A stretch of DNA of 33,226 nucleotides, taken from Clostridia bacterium (lineage in GTDB: Bacteria > Bacillota > Clostridia > Oscillospirales > CAG-272). Under the pieces are notes generated by a model that was given only the letters and a program-made list of their open reading frames with translations, did no database searches and was not told the DNA's origin. Made by a program: the position numbers and the translations under genes. Positions 6,615 to 16,127 of this stretch are shown here, in pieces (position 1 is the stretch's first letter; every line of letters starts with the position of its first letter). Where the stretch lies: assembly GCA_017452665.1 (NCBI GenBank), contig JAFTLZ010000148.1, forward strand, positions 1-33,226, given 5' to 3'.

Positions 6615-9600
6615 TTAGCGGAAATATTTGACTGCGGACTCGAACAGCTTCATGTCGTATCGTCCGTCTACGTTCTTGTAAAGCCCGGAGCCGATGCGCT
6701 CGCTGTGACCCATTTTACCGAACACTCTGCCGTCGGGCGAGGTAATTCCCTCGATGGCGAAGGCGGAATCGTTGGGATTGAAGCGGATATCGTCGGTGGC
6801 GTTGCCGTCAAAATCGACATACTGCGTTGCGATCTGGCCGTTTGCCGCAAGACTGCGGATCAGCTCGTCGGATGCGAGGAATCTGCCCTCGCCGTGCGAA
6901 ATCGGCACCGTGTAGACCTCTCCAACCTCGGTGGCGGCAAGCCACGGAGACTTGTTGGACGCCACGCGGATGCGAACCAGCTTGGATTGGTGGCGCGCGA
7001 TGGTGTTGAAGGTCAGAGTCGGGCAGTTGACATCGGTATCGATGATCTTTCCGTAAGGCACCAGCCCCAGCTTGATCAGCGCCTGGAAGCCGTTGCAGAT
7101 GCCCGCCATCAGACCGTCGCGGTTGTTCAGCAAATCGTGCACGCCGTCGCGGATGATGGCATTGCGGAAGAACGCCATAATGAACTTACCGGAGCCGTCC
7201 GGCTCGTCGCCGCCCGAAAATCCGCCGGGGATAAATACCATTTGCGCGGTGGAAAGCTCTTTTGCAAAGTTCTCCACACTGCGGGAAATCCCGTCGGAGG
7301 TCAGGTTGTTGATGACGAAGATCTTTGCATCCGCTCCTGCGTCACGCATGACTTTGGCGGTATCGAACTCGCAGTTGGTACCGGGGAACACGGGAATGAG
7401 TACCTTCGGCTTTGCCACCTTAACGGCGGGAGCCTGCACGCTCTTTGCGGTGTAGGTGAAGGTTTCGGGATGTTTGACCTCTACCTTTTCCATGCAGGGA
7501 TAAACGCCTTCCAGCTTATCCTCGTAAAGTGCGTTCAGCTCTGCAAAGGAAATCTGCTCCTCACCGCGCGTAAGCTTGCCGTTATTTGTAAAACGTCCAA
7601 CGGTCACGCCTTCCACGTCTGCATCCACCTCAAGCAGGAAGGAGCCGTAGGAATAGTCAAAAATAGCTTTGTTACACATAGAAGGATCGAACTCAAATCC
7701 AAATCCGTTGCCGATACACATCTTGTACACTGCCTCGGCAATGCCGCCGTAGGTGGGGGTATATGCGGCGTAGACCTTGCCCGCGCGCATCAGTGCGGTT
7801 ACCTTATTATAGGTTTCGATCAAAGAGCTTGCAATGGGGAGGCCGTCCTCGCCATATTTGGGGGCGATGCAGATCAGCTTATGCCCTGCCGCCTTTGCCT
7901 CGTTGGAGATGACCTCGTCAACCGCTCCGGTGGTTACAGCAAACGAGACCAGCGTGGGAGGAACATCCAGCTGCTCGAAGGAGCCGCTCATGGAGTCCTT
8001 ACCGCCGATTGCCGCAACGCCGAGGTCGACTTGTGCCCGGAAAGCACCCAGCAGAGCCGCCAGGGGCTTGCCCCAGCGCTTGGCGGCCTTGAGGGGCTTT
8101 TCAAAGTACTCCTGGAAGGAGAGGTAAACGTCCTCGAACGATGCGCCTGCCGCGATCAGCTTGGAAACGCTTTCCACAACCGCCAGATATGCGCCGTGAT
8201 AGGGGCTCTTTTCGGTGATGTAGGGATTGTAGCCCCACGCCATATAGGAGCAGCTGTCGGTGTGCTTTTCTTCCACAGAAATTTTATTGACCATTGCCTG
8301 AATCGGCGTACGTTGATGCTTTCCGCCAAAGGGCATCAGCACCGTGCCCGCGCCGATGGTGGAGTCAAAACGCTCGGAAAGTCCGCGCTTGGAGCATACG
8401 TTCAGGTCGCTTACCAGTGCACGATAGCCGTCGGCAAAATCCGTAACCGACGCCTTTTGATAGCATTCTGCCTTTGCGGGTGCGATTTCGATATGCTTTT
8501 CGGCACCGTTGGAATTGAGGAACTCGCGGGAGATATCCACGATGGTCTTTCCGTTCCAGTGCATCCGGAGTCTGGGCTCCTCGGTCACGCTTGCCACGAC
8601 CGTTGCTTCTAAGTTCTCGGTTTCGGCAAGTGCGCGGAAGCGTTCCACATCCTTGGCTTCCACCACGACCGCCATTCTTTCCTGCGATTCGCTGATGGCA
8701 AGCTCGGTACCGTCAAGTCCCTCGTATTTTTTGGGAACCGCGTTCAGATCAATATCCAAGCCGTCGGCAAGCTCACCCACCGCAACCGAAACACCGCCTG
8801 CGCCAAAGTCGTTGCAGCGCTTGATCATACGGCACGCCTCAGCATTGCGGAACAGGCGTTGGAGCTTTCTTTCTTCGGGAGCATTTCCCTTTTGCACCTC
8901 GGCACCGCAGGTTTCGACCGAATGGGAATCGTGCGCCTTGGAGGAGCCGGTTGCACCGCCGATGCCGTCGCGTCCAGTTCTGCCGCCCAAAAGGATGACG
9001 ATGTCGCCGTCCTGCGGGCACTCCCGACGCACGTTTGCCGCCGGTGCCGCCGCGATGACAGCGCCGATCTCCATTCTTTTTGCCGCGTAACCGGGATGGT
9101 AGAGCTCGTCCACGATGCCCGTGGCAAGACCGATCTGGTTGCCGTAGGAGGAATATCCTGCCGCCGCGGTTTGCACGATTTTACGCTGGGGGAGCTTACC
9201 CGGAATGGTCTCGGAAACCGGAACCGTGGGATCTGCCGCGCCCGTGACGCGCATTGCCGCATACACGTAGGAGCGCCCCGACAGCGGGTCACGGATCGCG
9301 CCGCCGATGCAGGTTGCCGCGCCGCCGAAGGGCTCGATCTCGGTGGGATGGTTGTGCGTCTCATTTTTGAAGAGCAACAGCCACGGCTCGGTTTTGCCGT
9401 CGATCTCCACGTTCATCTTCACAGTGCAGGCGTTGATCTCCTCGGATTCGTCCAGCTTATCCAGCTTTCCGCACTTTTTCAGATACTTGGCGGCAAGCGT
9501 GCCGATATCCATGAGGTTGATCGGCTTGGTTCTGCCCAGCGCCTTTCTCGTATCCAGATACTGTTGATAGGTTTTTTCCAACAGCTCGTCCTCAAAGCGG

Positions 9601-10301
9601 ATGCTGTCGATGGTGGTATTAAAGGTGGTATGGCGGCAGTGATCCGACCAGTAGGTGTCGATCATGCGGATCTCGGTGATGGTGGGATCGCGATCCTCGG
9701 TTTTGAAATATGCCTGGCAGAATGCGATGTCGTCCACATCCATGGCAAGACCGTAATTTTTCACGAAAGCGGTCAGCTCTTCCCGATCCAGCTTGCAAAA
9801 GCCGTCCAGCGTTGCAACCGCGGTGGGAATTTCGTACTGCACGTTCAGCGTTTCGGGAAGCTCGAGAGACGCCTCGCGCGCTTCCACGGGGTTGATGACG
9901 TATTTTTTGATTTCGGCGATCTCTGCCGTGGTCAATTCCCCGCCCAGCAGATAGACCTTTGCGGTGCGGATCAGCGGGCGCTCCCCGCGGGAGATGATCT
10001 GAATGCACTGTGCCGCAGAATCCGCTCTTTGGTCGAACTGACCGGGCAGATATTCCACTGCGAAAACAGTGGCGTTTTCACAGCTCAGCTCACGTGTTGC
10101 AAGATCGAGCTGGGGCTCGGAGAATACCGAGCGCACAGCCTCGTCAAACAGTGCTTCTGTGATATTTTCGACGTCGTAGCGATTCAAAATCCGCACGGAC
10201 GTCAAATTTTGGATGCCGAGCAGATTTTGAAATTCCGCACACAGCGCCTTTGCCTCGTGTGCCAGCTCGGCTCTTTTTTCTACGTATACTCTATAAACCA
10301 T
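6615..10301 (-). CDS. purL: Phosphoribosylformylglycinamidine synthase, single chain
   Basis: Fourth step of purine synthesis: FGAR, glutamine and ATP give FGAM. At 1228 residues it joins in one chain what many Firmicutes encode as purS, purL and purQ. The N-terminal 150 or so residues are PurS-like. The two AIR-synthase-like halves follow, with [25 protein letters not shown] and [17 protein letters not shown]. The glutaminase domain starts near residue 960 ([13 protein letters not shown]), with nucleophile C1069 in AGICNGFQ and H1199/E1201 in GHSER. It is of the clostridial FGAM-synthase type and slightly shorter than the enterobacterial enzyme (about 1295). GGGAGG lies 11 bases before the ATG, 4 bases after the purD stop. 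No truncation or frameshift is seen. Confidence 0.96.
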   Translation of the reverse strand: MVYRVYVEKRAELAHEAKALCAEFQNLLGIQNLTSVRILNRYDVENITEALFDEAVRSVFSEPQLDLATRELSCENATVFAVEYLPGQFDQRADSAAQCIQIISRGERPLIRTAKVYLLGGELTTAEIAEIKKYVINPVEAREASLELPETLNVQYEIPTAVATLDGFCKLDREELTAFVKNYGLAMDVDDIAFCQAYFKTEDRDPTITEIRMIDTYWSDHCRHTTFNTTIDSIRFEDELLEKTYQQYLDTRKALGRTKPINLMDIGTLAAKYLKKCGKLDKLDESEEINACTVKMNVEIDGKTEPWLLLFKNETHNHPTEIEPFGGAATCIGGAIRDPLSGRSYVYAAMRVTGAADPTVPVSETIPGKLPQRKIVQTAAAGYSSYGNQIGLATGIVDELYHPGYAAKRMEIGAVIAAAPAANVRRECPQDGDIVILLGGRTGRDGIGGATGSSKAHDSHSVETCGAEVQKGNAPEERKLQRLFRNAEACRMIKRCNDFGAGGVSVAVGELADGLDIDLNAVPKKYEGLDGTELAISESQERMAVVVEAKDVERFRALAETENLEATVVASVTEEPRLRMHWNGKTIVDISREFLNSNGAEKHIEIAPAKAECYQKASVTDFADGYRALVSDLNVCSKRGLSERFDSTIGAGTVLMPFGGKHQRTPIQAMVNKISVEEKHTDSCSYMAWGYNPYITEKSPYHGAYLAVVESVSKLIAAGASFEDVYLSFQEYFEKPLKAAKRWGKPLAALLGAFRAQVDLGVAAIGGKDSMSGSFEQLDVPPTLVSFAVTTGAVDEVISNEAKAAGHKLICIAPKYGEDGLPIASSLIETYNKVTALMRAGKVYAAYTPTYGGIAEAVYKMCIGNGFGFEFDPSMCNKAIFDYSYGSFLLEVDADVEGVTVGRFTNNGKLTRGEEQISFAELNALYEDKLEGVYPCMEKVEVKHPETFTYTAKSVQAPAVKVAKPKVLIPVFPGTNCEFDTAKVMRDAGADAKIFVINNLTSDGISRSVENFAKELSTAQMVFIPGGFSGGDEPDGSGKFIMAFFRNAIIRDGVHDLLNNRDGLMAGICNGFQALIKLGLVPYGKIIDTDVNCPTLTFNTIARHQSKLVRIRVASNKSPWLAATEVGEVYTVPISHGEGRFLASDELIRSLAANGQIATQYVDFDGNATDDIRFNPNDSAFAIEGITSPDGRVFGKMGHSERIGSGLYKNVDGRYDMKLFESAVKYFR

Positions 10302-10305
10302 ACGA

Positions 10306-11574
10306 TTAGTTTCCTCCCGCTTTCAGGGCACGCGCGCCGATATCATGACGGTAATACGCGTTGCCGAATTCGATTTGCTTGACCTTTGCATAGGATGCGT
10401 CGATCGCATCTGCAAGGCCGTCGGCAACCGCCGTAACGCCAAGCACGCGTCCGCCTCCGGTCACCAGCTTTCCGTCCTTGATTGCCGCACCCGCAACGTA
10501 AACGCTGTCGGCAACCGAGGCGGGAACCGTAATTTCATATCCCTTTTCGTACGCCGTAGGATACCCCTTGGATGCCATGATGACACAGCAAGCGTGACGG
10601 TTGGCAAACCTGACCTCGCAGGAATCCAACGTCCCGTTGGTGGTTGCCTGCATAACGGTAAGAAGGTCGCTTTCCAAAAGGGGCAATACCACCTGCGTTT
10701 CGGGATCTCCGAAGCGGCAGTTGTACTCGATCACCTTGGGGCCGTTTTCGGTCAGCATCAAGCCAAAGTAAAGGCACCCCTTAAAGGTTCTGCCCTCGGC
10801 GTTCATTGCCGCAACCGTGGGCAAAAAGATCTCCTTCATGCAACGGTCGGCAATTTGTTGCGTGTAGTAAGGATTTGGTGCGACCGTACCCATGCCGCCG
10901 GTGTTGAGTCCCGTATCGTTGTCACCTGCGCGCTTATGGTCCATGGAGGAAACCATCGGTACCACGGTTTTTCCGTCGGTAAAGGAGAGCACCGAAACCT
11001 CGGGGCCGGTCAAAAATTCCTCGATCACCACGTGGTCGCCGCTGGCACCAAAGACCTTATCCTCCATCATGGATCTGACCGCATCCCGGGCTTCCTCGCG
11101 CGTCATGGCAATGATCACGCCCTTCCCGAGTGCCAGACCGTCTGCCTTGATCACGGTGGGGATCGGCGCGGTTTCCAGGTAGCTCAGCGCGGCGTTCATA
11201 TCGTCGAACACCTCGTACTGCGCGGTGGGGATCCCGTATTTTTTCATCAGATTTTTGGAAAAGACCTTACTTCCCTCAATGATCGCCGCGCATTTGCGGG
11301 GACCGAAGCAAGGGATGCCCTTTTCCTCCAGTGCGTCAACAGCACCCAGCACCAGCGGATCGTCCGGTGCCACAACGGCATAGTCGATTTTGTTTTCGAC
11401 CGCAAACGCTACAATTTTATCAATTTCTTTCGCACCGATCTCCACGCACACGGCATCGGCGGCGATGCCGCCGTTTCCGGGCAGGGCGTAGATTTCGGTT
11501 ACGCTTGGATTCTCTTTCAGCTTTTTGATGATGGCGTGCTCTCTGCCGCCGCCACCGACAACCATGATTTTCAT
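10306..11574 (-). CDS. purD: Phosphoribosylamine--glycine ligase
   Basis: Second step of purine synthesis: phosphoribosylamine, glycine and ATP give GAR. 422 residues, the usual length. It has the N-terminal nucleotide-fold motif MVVGGGGREHAI, the ATP-grasp lid and binding segments (VIKADGLALGKGV, GDHVVIEEFLTGPEVSVLSF, DHKRAGDNDTGLNTGGMGT) and the metal-binding ENGPKVIEYNCRFGDPETQ. I use the ATG at 11574, which AGGAG precedes by 7 bases. A TTG one codon upstream is less likely. A 54-base gap separates it from the preceding TIM-barrel gene, and purL follows 4 bases later. Confidence 0.97.
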   Translation of the reverse strand: MKIMVVGGGGREHAIIKKLKENPSVTEIYALPGNGGIAADAVCVEIGAKEIDKIVAFAVENKIDYAVVAPDDPLVLGAVDALEEKGIPCFGPRKCAAIIEGSKVFSKNLMKKYGIPTAQYEVFDDMNAALSYLETAPIPTVIKADGLALGKGVIIAMTREEARDAVRSMMEDKVFGASGDHVVIEEFLTGPEVSVLSFTDGKTVVPMVSSMDHKRAGDNDTGLNTGGMGTVAPNPYYTQQIADRCMKEIFLPTVAAMNAEGRTFKGCLYFGLMLTENGPKVIEYNCRFGDPETQVVLPLLESDLLTVMQATTNGTLDSCEVRFANRHACCVIMASKGYPTAYEKGYEITVPASVADSVYVAGAAIKDGKLVTGGGRVLGVTAVADGLADAIDASYAKVKQIEFGNAYYRHDIGARALKAGGN

Positions 11575-11628
11575 CAACGTTCTCCTAATCCCTTTTTTGT
11601 TCTTTTGCGCTGTACGGAATCCGTCCGA

Positions 11629-12441
11629 TCAACAGCGCATCAAATAGTCGTAACAGCTTTGAATATACCGAATTTTTGCTCCGCGCAGCTCCAGGGGAAT
11701 GTGCGATTCCCCTGGAATTTCCAGATTGAACAGCCCCTCGTAATCCACCTCGCGCAAAGCACGCACCACCGAAACGAAATCGACGGTTCCGCGCGTAAAC
11801 GGCATCATGTGCTGATCGCGTTCCCCTTCGTTGTCGGCAATGTGCAACGCCCGCAGGCGCTTGCCCGCCGATAGGATGAACGCGCGCTGATCCCTTACCG
11901 TCAGGTTCAGGTGTCCCGTATCCAGGCAAATACCAAGCTGCTTGCTGCCGACGCGGTCGATGATATACAAAAGCTCCTCGGCGCTTTTGGTAAACATCCG
12001 CAAATTCTCAAGGCAGACCGTAATATCTCTTCCCTCAATGTAAGCGGCAAGCGCCTTCAGCTTTTCGATATTCTGTGCGGCACGCGTCTCAAAGCCCCAT
12101 TCCTCGGGGAGCGAGGTATCGCAATGCAGAACCATGTTCCGGATTCCGATCGCCTCGTACAGATCGATCCATCGGAACAGAATCTCAAGCGCGGTCGGAT
12201 CGCTGCACAGCTTGATCTTCAGCCACAAATGTCCCTGCGGTACGGAAAAGCTGCGCTCCCGCAAAAAGGAAGCAAACGCCTTGCCGGTTGCAACCACATC
12301 CTCGCCACGTTCCAATAATTCCCTGCCGTGCTCGTCGGAAAGCTCACAGGCGCGAATCCCGTGCTTGAGGAACTCCTCTACGGCATCTTCGGGAGACATT
12401 TCGTAATAATACTGCGACCAGATGCTCAATTCGGCTTTCAT
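11629..12441 (-). CDS. Xylose isomerase-like TIM-barrel protein within the purine operon
   Basis: A 270-residue soluble protein of the sugar-phosphate isomerase/epimerase (AP-endonuclease 2-like) superfamily. The likely metal site is complete: E145 in VCLENL, D174 and H177 in CLDTGHLNL, H200 and D203 in LHIADNEG, and E241 in NLEIPGE. Members include xylose isomerase, endonuclease IV and many epimerases, so the substrate cannot be read from the fold. The gene lies between the AICAR transformylase and purD, 22 bases after the former, with a strong GGAGG ribosome site 10 bases before the ATG. It is therefore co-transcribed with purine genes. No known step of purine synthesis needs such an enzyme. 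A role in sugar-phosphate or nucleoside salvage, or in repair of a damaged intermediate, is possible but is inference. Confidence 0.8.
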   Translation of the reverse strand: MKAELSIWSQYYYEMSPEDAVEEFLKHGIRACELSDEHGRELLERGEDVVATGKAFASFLRERSFSVPQGHLWLKIKLCSDPTALEILFRWIDLYEAIGIRNMVLHCDTSLPEEWGFETRAAQNIEKLKALAAYIEGRDITVCLENLRMFTKSAEELLYIIDRVGSKQLGICLDTGHLNLTVRDQRAFILSAGKRLRALHIADNEGERDQHMMPFTRGTVDFVSVVRALREVDYEGLFNLEIPGESHIPLELRGAKIRYIQSCYDYLMRC

Positions 12442-12463
12442 ATGATTTTGTCCTCCGAGGAGA

Positions 12464-13648
12464 TCAATGGTGGAAGAGTCTCATGCCCGTAAACGCCATG
12501 GTCATGCCGTATTTGTCACAGCAACCGATGACCACATCGTCGCGGATGGAGCCGCCCGGCTCGGCAATGTACTTCACACCGCTCTTCTTTGCGCGCTCGA
12601 TGTTATCGTCAAACGGGAAGAAGGCATCCGAGCCGAGTGCCACACCGTCGATGGTAGCCAGGTATGCCGCCTGCTCCTCACGGGTAAAGGGAGAGGGCTG
12701 CTCGGTAAAGTATTTCTGCCAGTTACCGTCGGCGCAAACGTCCTCCTCGTTCTGGTTGATGTATCCGTCGATCACGTTGTCGCGGTCGGGTCTGCCAAGG
12801 GTTGCCTTAAAGGGCAGGTTCAAAACCTTATCGTGCTGACGCAGGAACCAGGTATCCGCCTTGCCGCCTGCCAGACGGGTGCAATGGATTCTGGATTGCT
12901 GTCCCGCGCCGACGCCGATTGCCTGTCCGTCCACGGCGTAGCAGACCGAGTTGGATTGCGTATATTTCAGAGTAATGAGCGCCACGATCAAATCTCTCAC
13001 CGCGCTTTCGGGAAGATCCTTATTTGCGGTGACGATGTTGGAGAGCAGCTCACGGTTGATTTTGAAGTTGTTGCGTCCCTGCTCGAACGTAATGCCGAAC
13101 ACCTGCTTGTGCTCGATTTCGGCGGGAACGTAGTTGGGGTCGATCTTTACAATATTGTAAGCGCCCTTTCTCTTGCTTTTCAGGATTTCCAGCGCCTCCG
13201 GCTCGTAACCGGGAGCAATGATGCCGTCGGAGACCTCACGCTTGATCATCAGCGCGGTGGTCACGTCGCAGACGTCGCTGAGTGCGACCCAGTCGCCAAA
13301 CGAGCACATACGGTCGGTGCCGCGCGCTCTTGCATAAGCACAAGCCAGAGGAGACTCGTCAAGCCCCTCGATGTCATCCACAAAGCAAGCCTTTTTCAGC
13401 TTTTCGGAAAGCGGAATACCAACCGCCGCCGAGGTGGGGCTGACGTGCTTGAAGGAGGTAACCGCGGGAAGTCCCAGCGCTTCCTTCAGCTCCTTGACCA
13501 GCTGCCAGGAGTTGAAGGCATCCAGAAAGTTGATGTATCCGGGTCTGCCGCAAAGAATTTCGATGGGCAGCTCGCTTCCGTCCTGCATAAAGATCTTCGC
13601 AGGCTTTTGGTTGGGGTTACAGCCGTATTTCAATTCAAACTCTTTCAT
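12464..13648 (-). CDS. purH: AICAR transformylase, stand-alone
   Basis: Transfers the formyl group of 10-formyl-tetrahydrofolate to AICAR to give FAICAR. The protein is 394 residues and corresponds only to the C-terminal domain of bifunctional PurH. The MGS-like IMP cyclohydrolase domain is absent. The catalytic Lys-His pair is K67-H68 in SFKHVSPTSAAVG, and the substrate loop SNSVCYAVDGQAIGVGAGQQSR and FFPFDDNIERA are conserved. The ATG at 13648 has GAGGTG upstream. A TTG five codons earlier is an alternative start, but the protein then begins atypically. The next step is taken over by the gene immediately upstream (purO, 11 bases away). The cofactor comes from fhs in the same operon. Confidence 0.93.
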   Translation of the reverse strand: MKEFELKYGCNPNQKPAKIFMQDGSELPIEILCGRPGYINFLDAFNSWQLVKELKEALGLPAVTSFKHVSPTSAAVGIPLSEKLKKACFVDDIEGLDESPLACAYARARGTDRMCSFGDWVALSDVCDVTTALMIKREVSDGIIAPGYEPEALEILKSKRKGAYNIVKIDPNYVPAEIEHKQVFGITFEQGRNNFKINRELLSNIVTANKDLPESAVRDLIVALITLKYTQSNSVCYAVDGQAIGVGAGQQSRIHCTRLAGGKADTWFLRQHDKVLNLPFKATLGRPDRDNVIDGYINQNEEDVCADGNWQKYFTEQPSPFTREEQAAYLATIDGVALGSDAFFPFDDNIERAKKSGVKYIAEPGGSIRDDVVIGCCDKYGMTMAFTGMRLFHH

Positions 13649-13659
13649 CGTTCCACACC

Positions 13660-14376
13660 TCAAACATTTTTATTTACGATTCTGGTCTCGCTCTCACCGC
13701 TTGCGATATCAATGTACCGTACGAACAGCGAAACCTTGTTGTCTGCGTTCAGATTGCTCCAGATCAGGTCTGTAAGCGTATCAATATCCACATCGGGCAG
13801 CTCCAGCGTTTTCGGCTCGCCCTCGAACGAAGGAAGCGGATTGCCGTCGCCGTTGTAGGTATGGATAAACTTTGCTCTGCCCGCAACGGGATTGGAATAA
13901 GCGTAGGTGAAGCGTTCGCAGGAGCTGTCGTCGCCCTCGGCACTCTTGAGGATGGACATTGCGTAATTCATATCGCCGTTTTCACGGTGAATGATGCCCG
14001 AAATGCGCGGGGTGAAGTTGGGCTTATCGTCCTCAAACTCGCGCGTTCTGAGCGCCTGCTCAAAGGTCATCTGCTGATCCATCAGGTTGTAGACGGTATC
14101 GGTTTGGTCACCGTTGGTAACGATGGTCTTGTTTCCGAGAACGCGGACGGGATAATAAATAATCAGGTGCGGGTCGGTCATTTTCGACTCGTCGTAAGCC
14201 TTGGTGCGCATCGCGTCTCCCTCGGCAACGAACACGCGGTTTCGGCTGTTCTCGCTTCTGCCCATGATAAAGTAAGCGGTGACTGCCTTTTTGCCGTCTG
14301 CGCTTTTGCCGATCATAATTCCTCTGCCGTGGTATGCCAGAGAATTCAGTTCGTTTGCAATCGTTGAAATCTTCAT
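13660..14376 (-). CDS. purO: IMP cyclohydrolase, archaeal type
   Basis: Closes FAICAR to IMP, the last step of the pathway. The 238-residue protein begins MKISTIANELNSLAYHGRGIMIG and contains YFIMGRSENSRNRVF and DPHLIIYYPVRVLG, characteristic of the PurO/IMP cyclohydrolase family first described in archaea and unrelated to the PurH N-terminal domain. It pairs with the adjacent stand-alone AICAR transformylase, and together they replace bifunctional PurH. AAAGGAG precedes the ATG by about 8 bases. The purN stop is 3 bases upstream. Family assignment is from motif memory; a profile search would settle it. Confidence 0.88.
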   Translation of the reverse strand: MKISTIANELNSLAYHGRGIMIGKSADGKKAVTAYFIMGRSENSRNRVFVAEGDAMRTKAYDESKMTDPHLIIYYPVRVLGNKTIVTNGDQTDTVYNLMDQQMTFEQALRTREFEDDKPNFTPRISGIIHRENGDMNYAMSILKSAEGDDSSCERFTYAYSNPVAGRAKFIHTYNGDGNPLPSFEGEPKTLELPDVDIDTLTDLIWSNLNADNKVSLFVRYIDIASGESETRIVNKNV

Positions 14377-14379
14377 AAT

Positions 14380-15027
14380 TTATGCTCCTTTGATATACAC
14401 TTTGTTATCCTTTACGGTGATCTTACCGTCACAGAACAGCTGAACCGCCCGCGGAAGAATCTTCCACTCGGCCTCCTCCATGATCCTGCGCTGCAGCGTT
14501 TCCGGGGTGTCGTCCTCCCGGACCTCTACCGCCTTTTGGAGAACGATCGGACCTGCGTCGCACTCCGGAGTGACGATGTGCACGGTTGCACCCGAAACCT
14601 TGACGCCCTTCTCCAGCGCGGCCTCATGCACGTGCAAGCCGTAATAGCCCTTGCCGCAAAAGGACGGGATGAGCGCGGGGTGCACGTTGAGGATCCGATT
14701 TGGGAATCTTTCGTAAACCTGTTCGTCGATGATGGTCAAAAATCCTGCCAGAACCACCAGATCGATCTCTGCCGCCTCCAGCGTATCGGCAAGCGCCTTT
14801 GAGTAAGCGGCGATATCGGCGTAATCGCGGCGTGCCAGCACCTTGGATGCGATCCCGTTCATGCTTGCACGCTCCAATGCGTAAACGCCGGGCTTGGATG
14901 CCACCACCAGGGTAATTTGCCCGTTGCCGAGCTCTCCGTGCTTTTCGGCGTCAATCAACGCCTGCAAATTGGTTCCGCCGCCCGAGACCAGAACGGCGAT
15001 CCTTGCTTTTTTCATTCCGTTTTCCAT
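14380..15027 (-). CDS. purN: Phosphoribosylglycinamide formyltransferase
   Basis: Third step: moves the formyl group of 10-formyl-tetrahydrofolate to GAR. 215 residues, usual length. Seen: the GAR-binding GGGTNLQALI, the catalytic residues N114 and H116 in ILNVHPALIPSF, and D157 in ECDAGPI. The start ATG overlaps the purM stop as TGATG, so translation is probably coupled. A second ATG four codons in (before KKARIAVLVSGGG) is possible. It consumes the cofactor made by Fhs at the operon's end. Confidence 0.96.
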   Translation of the reverse strand: MENGMKKARIAVLVSGGGTNLQALIDAEKHGELGNGQITLVVASKPGVYALERASMNGIASKVLARRDYADIAAYSKALADTLEAAEIDLVVLAGFLTIIDEQVYERFPNRILNVHPALIPSFCGKGYYGLHVHEAALEKGVKVSGATVHIVTPECDAGPIVLQKAVEVREDDTPETLQRRIMEEAEWKILPRAVQLFCDGKITVKDNKVYIKGA

Positions 15028-16073
15028 CAGCCAAGCACCACACCGTCGTCGCCCTTGACGATCTCACCGATCACGTATGCGTCCTCACCGTGCGCCTTGA
15101 GAATCTCCAGCGCGGTATCCACCTCTGCGGCGGGAACGACAACGCTCATACCGACACCCATATTATAGGTGTTGTACATATCTCTTTCGGGGATGTTGCC
15201 CGTCTTTTGAATGAGGTCAAAAATGGGCAGTACCTTTACGGCAGATTTGTTGATCTTTGCGGTCAGCCCCTTGGGAATGGAGCGCGGAATATTTTCATAA
15301 AATCCGCCGCCCGTGATATGGCTGATGCCCTTGACGTCCACCTTTTCCAAGAGAGCCAGAACGGACTTGACATAGATTTTGGTCGGCGTGAGCAGAGTTT
15401 CTGCAATCGACGCACCGCCCAGCGCCTCGTTGGGCGTATAGAGAGAAGCGGGATTTTTGTCGATGTCAAACACCTTGCGAACCAGCGAAAATCCGTTGGA
15501 GTGAACACCGCTGGAAGCCAACGCGATCACAACGTCGCCCTCTGCCATTCTGGTGTTGTCTAAAATCTTTTTCTTATCTACGATGCCGACCGCAAAGCCT
15601 GCAAGGTCGTATTCCTCTGCCGGCATCATACCGGGATGCTCTGCCGTTTCGCCGCCGATCAAAGCCGCACCGGATTGCACGCAGCCCTCCGCAACTCCGC
15701 TGACGATTGCGGCGATCTTTTCGGGGATATTCTTTCCGCATGCGATGTAATCCAGGAAGAACAACGGCTTTGCACCGCAGCAGATGATATCGTTGACACA
15801 CATTGCCACGGCATCCACACCGATGGTATCGTGCTTGTCCATCAAAATTGCCATCTTAACCTTGGTTCCGCAGCCGTCGGTTCCCGAAACGAGCACCGGC
15901 TCCTCCATGCCTGCAAGATTCAAGCCGAAGCAACCGCCAAAGCCGCCCACGTCATCCAGGCATCCTTCGTTTTTGGTGCGTGCAATGTGCTTTTTCATCA
16001 GCTCCACCGCACGGTATCCGGCGGTAATGTCAACGCCCGCCGCCGCGTAGCTCTCAGATTTGGAATTGTTCAT
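15027..16073 (-). CDS. purM: Phosphoribosylformylglycinamidine cyclo-ligase (AIR synthetase)
   Basis: Fifth step: FGAM and ATP give AIR. 348 residues, usual length. Conserved motifs are DVGGFGGCFGL, VSGTDGCGTKVKMA, the glycine-rich IGVDAVAMCVNDIICCGAKPL region, GAALIGGETAEHPGMM, and GISHITGGGFYENIPR. It belongs to the PurM/ThiL/HypE ATP-binding superfamily, also present twice inside PurL. AAGGTAAGGA lies upstream of the ATG. It overlaps purN by one base, and a 54-base gap separates it from purF. Confidence 0.97.
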   Translation of the reverse strand: MNNSKSESYAAAGVDITAGYRAVELMKKHIARTKNEGCLDDVGGFGGCFGLNLAGMEEPVLVSGTDGCGTKVKMAILMDKHDTIGVDAVAMCVNDIICCGAKPLFFLDYIACGKNIPEKIAAIVSGVAEGCVQSGAALIGGETAEHPGMMPAEEYDLAGFAVGIVDKKKILDNTRMAEGDVVIALASSGVHSNGFSLVRKVFDIDKNPASLYTPNEALGGASIAETLLTPTKIYVKSVLALLEKVDVKGISHITGGGFYENIPRSIPKGLTAKINKSAVKVLPIFDLIQKTGNIPERDMYNTYNMGVGMSVVVPAAEVDTALEILKAHGEDAYVIGEIVKGDDGVVLG

Positions 16074-16127
16074 AAGTCTATCCTTACCTTTCGTAATTTC
16101 AATAATTGTAATCGGGATGCAAGGCGC

